A DNA stretch of 64,000 nt from Holophagales bacterium. Lineage in GTDB: Bacteria > Acidobacteriota > Thermoanaerobaculia > Multivoradales > Multivoraceae. The stretch spans positions 1-64,000 of the forward strand of contig VXSP01000025.1 of the NCBI GenBank assembly GCA_009837885.1, in the 5' to 3' direction. The stretch's first letter is position 1, and each line of letters begins with the position of its first letter. Below the pieces are notes generated by a model. It was not told the DNA's origin. It saw only the letters and a list, made by a program, of their open reading frames with translations, and ran no database searches. This document shows positions 60,746-64,000 of the stretch, piece after piece. The position numbers were made by a program, and so were the translations under genes.

Positions 60746-61882
60746 ATGACCTTGACGCTCGATCGAGAGACCACCGCGCAGCAGGCGCTGAACCAGCGTG
60801 TCTTCAACTTCTCGCCGGGTCCGGCCGTGCTGCCGTTGCCGGTCCTTCAGGAGGTACAGCGCGATCTGCTGGCGCTGCCGGGCGCCGGCAGTTCCGTGCT
60901 GGAGATCAGTCACCGTTCGCCGGCCTTCGACGCGATTCTGGAGGAAGCGGAAGCCAACCTGCGCGAACTGCTCGCCATCCCGGCCGACTACCGGGTGCTC
61001 TTCCTGCAGGGCGGCGCCTCGCTGCAGTTCTCCATGGTCCCGATCAATCTGCTGCGCGGCCAGGACCTGCCGGCGAGCTACGTCCTGACCGGATCCTGGG
61101 GCGGCAAGGCCGCCGTCGAAGCGCGGCGCGAGGGCAGGGTCCACGTCGCCTGGGACGGAAAGGCCGACAACTTCGTGCGGGTGCCGAACGACGGAGAGCT
61201 CGATCTGCCGCCGACCTCGGCCTACGTCTACTACACGTCGAACGAGACGATCCAGGGCGTCCAGTTTCGCCGGCCTCCTGCCGTCGGCGCCGCGCCGCTG
61301 GTGTGCGACGCGTCGTCGGACTTTCTCTCGGGTCCGGTCGACGTGAGCGGGCACGGCCTGCTCTACGCCTGCGCCCAGAAGAACGCCGGTCCCGCCGGGC
61401 TGACCGTGGTCATCGTCTCGGACGAGGTTCTCGAACGGTGCGGCGACGACGTCCACTCGATGCTCAGCTACCGGCGCCAGGCGGAGAAGGGCTCACGCCT
61501 CAACACCCCGAACGTCTTCGGCGTGTACGTCTTCCTGCTCATCACGCGGTGGCTGCGGGACGAGGTCGGCGGCCTGGAGGCCGCGGCCGAGCGGGCGGCG
61601 GCGAAGAGCGCGATGATCTACGACGTGCTGGACCGGGACGGCGGCGAGTTCTTCGTTTCCCATGCCGAGCGCGAGTGCCGTTCGCGCATGAACGTGACCT
61701 TCAGGCTGCGCCGCGGCGATCTGGAAGAGGCCTTCGTCGCCGGCGCGGCCGAGCGGGATCTCGTCTCGATCAGGGGCCACCGTTCAGTCGGCGGCTTCCG
61801 CATCTCCGCCTACAACGCGATGCCCGTCGAAGGCGTCGAGCGCATGCGCGACTACATGCTGGCCTTCCGCGCCAGCCACTGA
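60746..61882 (+). CDS. serC: Phosphoserine aminotransferase
   Basis: 378 residues from the ATG at 60746; an in-frame extension upstream is antisense to the molybdopterin gene and was rejected. PLP-dependent fold-type I enzyme of serine (and pyridoxine) synthesis converting 3-phosphohydroxypyruvate and glutamate to phosphoserine. Signatures: FNFSPGPAVLPLPVLQEVQR, LEISHRSPAFDAILEEAEAN, FLQGGASLQFSMVPINLL, CDASSDFLSGPVDVS, and PLP lysine Lys212 in ACAQKNAGPAGLTVVIV. The C-terminal GHRSVGGFRISAYNAMPVEG is exact for the family. It is divergent from the molybdopterin gene (165-bp gap; no convincing promoter pair seen). Confidence 0.96.
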   Translation: MTLTLDRETTAQQALNQRVFNFSPGPAVLPLPVLQEVQRDLLALPGAGSSVLEISHRSPAFDAILEEAEANLRELLAIPADYRVLFLQGGASLQFSMVPINLLRGQDLPASYVLTGSWGGKAAVEARREGRVHVAWDGKADNFVRVPNDGELDLPPTSAYVYYTSNETIQGVQFRRPPAVGAAPLVCDASSDFLSGPVDVSGHGLLYACAQKNAGPAGLTVVIVSDEVLERCGDDVHSMLSYRRQAEKGSRLNTPNVFGVYVFLLITRWLRDEVGGLEAAAERAAAKSAMIYDVLDRDGGEFFVSHAERECRSRMNVTFRLRRGDLEEAFVAGAAERDLVSIRGHRSVGGFRISAYNAMPVEGVERMRDYMLAFRASH

Positions 61883-61889
61883 GAGCTCA

Positions 61890-61917
61890 CACTGGGTGCG
61901 CCGGCGTCCTCGCCGGC
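61890..61917 (+). repeat. Partial copy of palindromic element A
   Basis: Twenty-eight bases are identical to 13915-13942 of element A, ending in the hairpin GCCGGCG-TCCT-CGCCGGC. The flanking terminal inverted repeats are missing. It lies between the convergent serC and diheme cytochrome genes and may act as terminator or be a decayed copy. Confidence 0.6.
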
Positions 61918-61954
61918 AGAAAGCTCGATGCCGCGAAGCGGCGAGCCCGTGCCG

Positions 61955-63010
61955 TTATCGGCGACTCGTCAACAGCGCCGATCCCACGATCACGAGCAGC
62001 AGCAGGGCGCCCCCGCCCCAGAGCAGGATCGGCGAAGCTCCGTTCTCGTCGTATGTGACCGCTTCGTCCCGTGGCTCGTCGAAGAGCGAATCGTAGGTCG
62101 CGGCCGCTGCCTGAGCCGCGGTCGCCGCCGCCGCCATCGCCGCCTCGTCCTCCGGTTGCCCCAGACCGCCCTCGGCGATGATCCGCTCGACGGTGAGGAC
62201 AAGATCCCAGAGCTCGTCCTTGCTGTAGGCGTCGCGATAGCCCGGCATCGCCGTGCCGTCCATGCCGAGATAGAGGCGGCTGTAGATGTCGGCGCTGCCG
62301 TTTCCGCCCTTGAAGACGCCGCCGACGATGTTGGTCGGCAGGGTGTGGTTGCCCTCGAAGTCCGGCATCGGGTCGTTGCGAAGCCGCCTGCCGTTCGGGC
62401 CGTGGCAGGAAGCGCAGGCTTCCAGGTAGATCCGCTCGCCGCGGGCGCGTCGCTCGTCGTTGAACGGAGGCTCGGGCGGTATCTCGATGGGCGGACCCGG
62501 GACCGTCCGCCGGGCGAACTCGGCATCGGCGGCCGCGGCGCTCAGCTCGCCAGCGGCTACCCGGCGGTCGAGTTCGCCGCGGATGGCGTCCAGGCTGAAG
62601 CGGCGGGTGTAGCGCGCCATCGCCGCGATCTCGGCGTCAGGAACCTGGCCCCAGGCCGACATGCCGGTGCCGGGCATGCCGCGGCGAATCGTCTCCTCCA
62701 GGTCCCGGTCCGAGGGGATCGCGTTCTCGGTCGTCGCCAGCTTGAAGCGGCCCGACTGGAAGCTGCGGGGCCGCTCGCCGGTCGTGTAGCTGAACTTGCC
62801 CAGGCCGTCGCCGTCTTCGCCGTGACACTCGCGGCAGTAGCGGAGGAAAGCCTGCCGTCCGAGGTCGTCGTCCGCAGTCGTCGCGGGGGTTGGGGAATCG
62901 TCGGCCGGAGCGCCTTGCGCCTTCAAGGTCGGCGGGCCGACAAGCAGACCTGCTGCGCACAGGAGTGCCGCCAGACCGGGGACGTACGGCTGGTAGCTTG
63001 AGAGGGTCAC
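61955..63010 (-). CDS. Diheme cytochrome c with C-terminal membrane anchor
   Basis: 351 residues from a GTG at 63010. Signal region: LAALLCAAGLLVGPPTLKAQ. Two cytochrome c domains have CRECH (YCRECHGEDGDG) and CASCH (EACASCHGPNGR). A C-terminal helix (LLWGGGALLLLVIVGSALLT) anchors it. The first domain is a clear paralogue of the first domain of the gene at 16325-18124: both have (R/K)YC..CHG..GDG, PR-F-(Q/T)(S/T)G, and an M-PG motif at the same spacing. The EB_dh-like half is missing. Probably an electron carrier at the inner membrane. Divergent from the BREX-like locus. Confidence 0.85.
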   Translation of the reverse strand: MTLSSYQPYVPGLAALLCAAGLLVGPPTLKAQGAPADDSPTPATTADDDLGRQAFLRYCRECHGEDGDGLGKFSYTTGERPRSFQSGRFKLATTENAIPSDRDLEETIRRGMPGTGMSAWGQVPDAEIAAMARYTRRFSLDAIRGELDRRVAAGELSAAAADAEFARRTVPGPPIEIPPEPPFNDERRARGERIYLEACASCHGPNGRRLRNDPMPDFEGNHTLPTNIVGGVFKGGNGSADIYSRLYLGMDGTAMPGYRDAYSKDELWDLVLTVERIIAEGGLGQPEDEAAMAAAATAAQAAAATYDSLFDEPRDEAVTYDENGASPILLWGGGALLLLVIVGSALLTSRR

Positions 63011-63083
63011 GCCGGAGATGCTCCGCTGGCAGTGGCGAGTCTACGTTCAGGATTCGATGGTACCGAGATCTCGGTTAGAAGGG

Positions 63084-63113
63084 CGTTTAGCCGGCAAGTT
63101 TGCCGGCGAAACG
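63084..63113. promoter_or_regulatory. 30-bp imperfect palindrome upstream of the BREX-like genes
   Basis: Arms CGTTTAGCCGGCAA (63084-63097) and TTGCCGGCGAAACG (63100-63113) are reverse complements with one mismatch, around a 2-bp centre. The palindrome ends one base before the -35 hexamer at 63115. Position and symmetry suggest a binding site for a dimeric regulator controlling the defence genes; a terminator of an unrelated transcript is less likely because both flanking genes diverge. Confidence 0.5.
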
Positions 63114-63114
63114 A

Positions 63115-63143
63115 TTGACAGATTCTCTCGGCTCCACTACGAT
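63115..63143 (+). promoter_or_regulatory. Sigma70-type promoter of the BREX-like operon
   Basis: A perfect -35 TTGACA (63115-63120), a 17-bp spacer and a -10 TACGAT (63138-63143). Transcription would start near 63149-63151, essentially at the GTG at 63152, so the first mRNA may be leaderless. Confidence 0.65.
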
Positions 63144-63151
63144 GCTTGGCC

Positions 63152-63940
63152 GTGGCCGTCGAACAGCTAAGCGCCGCCCCCGCGGCGGACCTTGAACGGG
63201 CCGGATTTCGCCTCGGCGCGCGCGGTACACACACGAGCCGCACGATCATGCTGGAAGACCTGGCCGAGCTCCTCGCGTCCGTTCCAACGGATAGCGACAG
63301 GAGCGTCTACGCCCAAGCCGTCATCGAAGACAACGTGCTTGGCAAGCAAACGGCTGCTACGCGGCGACTCAGCTTCCAACGGCTGGGCGAGCTCTACGGC
63401 CTCGATCCGCGGATTCCCCTCTTCCGGGTGCTTCGGCTCCTCTGGGACATCGATCGTTCCGGGCGGCCTCGGCTGGCCGTGCTCGCGGCCATGGCGCGGG
63501 ATCCGCTGCTCACGGCCACCGCGCCGGTCGTCGTTCTTCTCTCGCCGGGCGAGGAGATGATGCGCAACACGCTCCTGGAGAAGCTCCGGGAGACCGTCGA
63601 CGACCGGCTCAACGACGCGGTCCTCGACAAGGTCGCGCGCAACGCCGGCAGTTCGTGGGTTCAGGCGGGTTTTCTCGAGGGCCGCGTGCGGAAGATTCGC
63701 CGCCGGGTCGACCCGACGCCGGGAACCGTCGCGCTCGCGCTGTGGCTCGGCCGGCTGGAGGGCTACGCGGTGGCCCGGCTGCTGGACTCGCCGTGGGCAC
63801 GGGTCGCCGGCGATGGCGGCCCGGGGGAGCTGCTGCCGGTCGCGCTCAGGGCGGGCCAGCTCGGCCTTATCCGGGCACGCGCCGCGGCGGGCGTCCTCTC
63901 CATCGACGCTTCGATCCTCGACCCGGCGGTAGCACGATGA
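63152..63940 (+). CDS. brxA: BrxA-like protein (DUF1819 type), BREX phage-defence system
   Basis: 262 residues from a GTG at 63152; a TTG at 63146 and an ATG at 63249 are alternatives. The start of the conserved region (ARGTHTSRTIMLEDLAELLA, then YAQAVIEDNVLGKQTAATRR and LSFQRLGELYGLDP) follows the BrxA pattern of an N-terminal helical domain with the N-x-L-x-x-(R/K)-(S/T)-x-A-T motif. BrxA proteins bind DNA and are required for or modulate BREX immunity. It is longer than the ~200-residue type I BrxA. The next gene starts like BrxB and overlaps by 4 bp, which supports the assignment. Identification is by pattern, not by search. Confidence 0.6.
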   Translation: MAVEQLSAAPAADLERAGFRLGARGTHTSRTIMLEDLAELLASVPTDSDRSVYAQAVIEDNVLGKQTAATRRLSFQRLGELYGLDPRIPLFRVLRLLWDIDRSGRPRLAVLAAMARDPLLTATAPVVVLLSPGEEMMRNTLLEKLRETVDDRLNDAVLDKVARNAGSSWVQAGFLEGRVRKIRRRVDPTPGTVALALWLGRLEGYAVARLLDSPWARVAGDGGPGELLPVALRAGQLGLIRARAAAGVLSIDASILDPAVAR

Positions 63941-64000
63941 GCCTGAGCCGCATCGACAAGCTGGCGCGGGCGTACGAGCGCCACATCGGCGCGCCGTGGC
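63937..64000 (+). CDS. brxB: Start of a BrxB-like (DUF1788) gene, truncated by the window end
   Basis: Twenty-one codons from the ATG at 63937, overlapping the BrxA-like stop (ATGA): MSLSRIDKLARAYERHIGAP and then W. DUF1788/BrxB proteins commonly open with a similar helix ending in a PW pair. The remainder lies beyond the window. Confidence 0.5.
   Translation, partial: MSLSRIDKLARAYERHIGAPW

Overview
The window is about 64 kb of very GC-rich DNA (roughly two thirds G+C by eye) from a Gram-negative bacterium. It has lipoprotein signal peptides, a type IV/type II prepilin, many c-type cytochromes and an alternative-complex-III-like respiratory cluster. GTG and TTG starts and 4-bp stop/start overlaps are common. 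Gene content resembles uncultured Acidobacteriota or a related high-GC phylum; this is inference, as no rRNA or other taxonomic marker is present. I see no rRNA, tRNA, CRISPR array or transposase.

Layout. (1) 1-5.1 kb: a truncated membrane protein (probable anti-sigma partner) and an ECF sigma factor on the minus strand, divergent from metG, an orphan Wzt-type ABC ATPase and a 2-hydroxyacid dehydrogenase. (2) 5.3-26.0 kb: a long minus-strand block. From its promoter near 26.1 kb it encodes a membrane pentaheme cytochrome (ActA type), a molybdopterin-oxidoreductase-like iron-sulfur protein (ActB type), a monoheme lipoprotein (ActE type), a roughly 14-helix cytochrome-bd-like subunit I, three more c-type cytochromes and a large universal-stress protein carrying PCP_red modules. 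Further downstream are a beta-propeller lipoprotein, an amidohydrolase, an MFS carrier, an acetyltransferase, a Mrp-type ATPase, a zinc-ribbon/PCP_red protein, a NirJ/AhbD-like radical SAM enzyme and a formylglycine-generating-enzyme-like protein. No NrfD-type subunit (ActC/ActF), CydB or haem-copper oxidase is present. I read the block as an unusual quinol/cytochrome c/oxygen electron-transfer complex with its maturation factors nearby. (3) 26.1-32.3 kb: SCO1, the diheme-lipoprotein/beta-helix-lipoprotein pair of unknown function, a cytochrome c'-like protein, a NIPSNAP protein, an alpha/beta hydrolase and a prepilin. (4) 32.5-45.5 kb: a tightly coupled plus-strand operon: ATP-grasp/alpha-E/transglutaminase trio, STAS, REC-SpoIIE phosphatase, RsbW-type kinase, periplasmic binding protein, sensor histidine kinase and a three-gene ABC efflux system. 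(5) 45.5-63.0 kb: mixed metabolism: flavin and Rieske oxygenases with a carrier, acetyltransferase, LLM oxidoreductase, DUF4143 ATPase, carboxylate-amine ligase, dicarboxylate symporter, aminopeptidase, glycerophosphodiesterase, molybdopterin oxidoreductase, SerC and a diheme cytochrome paralogous to one in the respiratory block. (6) 63.1-64.0 kb: a probable BREX phage-defence locus begins (BrxA-like, then a BrxB-like start), behind a good sigma70-type promoter and a 30-bp palindrome.

Two families of short palindromic elements are present. One is a 115-bp element in two inverted copies whose terminal repeat contains the start codon of the adjacent lipoprotein gene. The other is a hairpin element whose outer stems differ in sequence but stay self-complementary. 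No gene-free stretch exceeds 300 bases.
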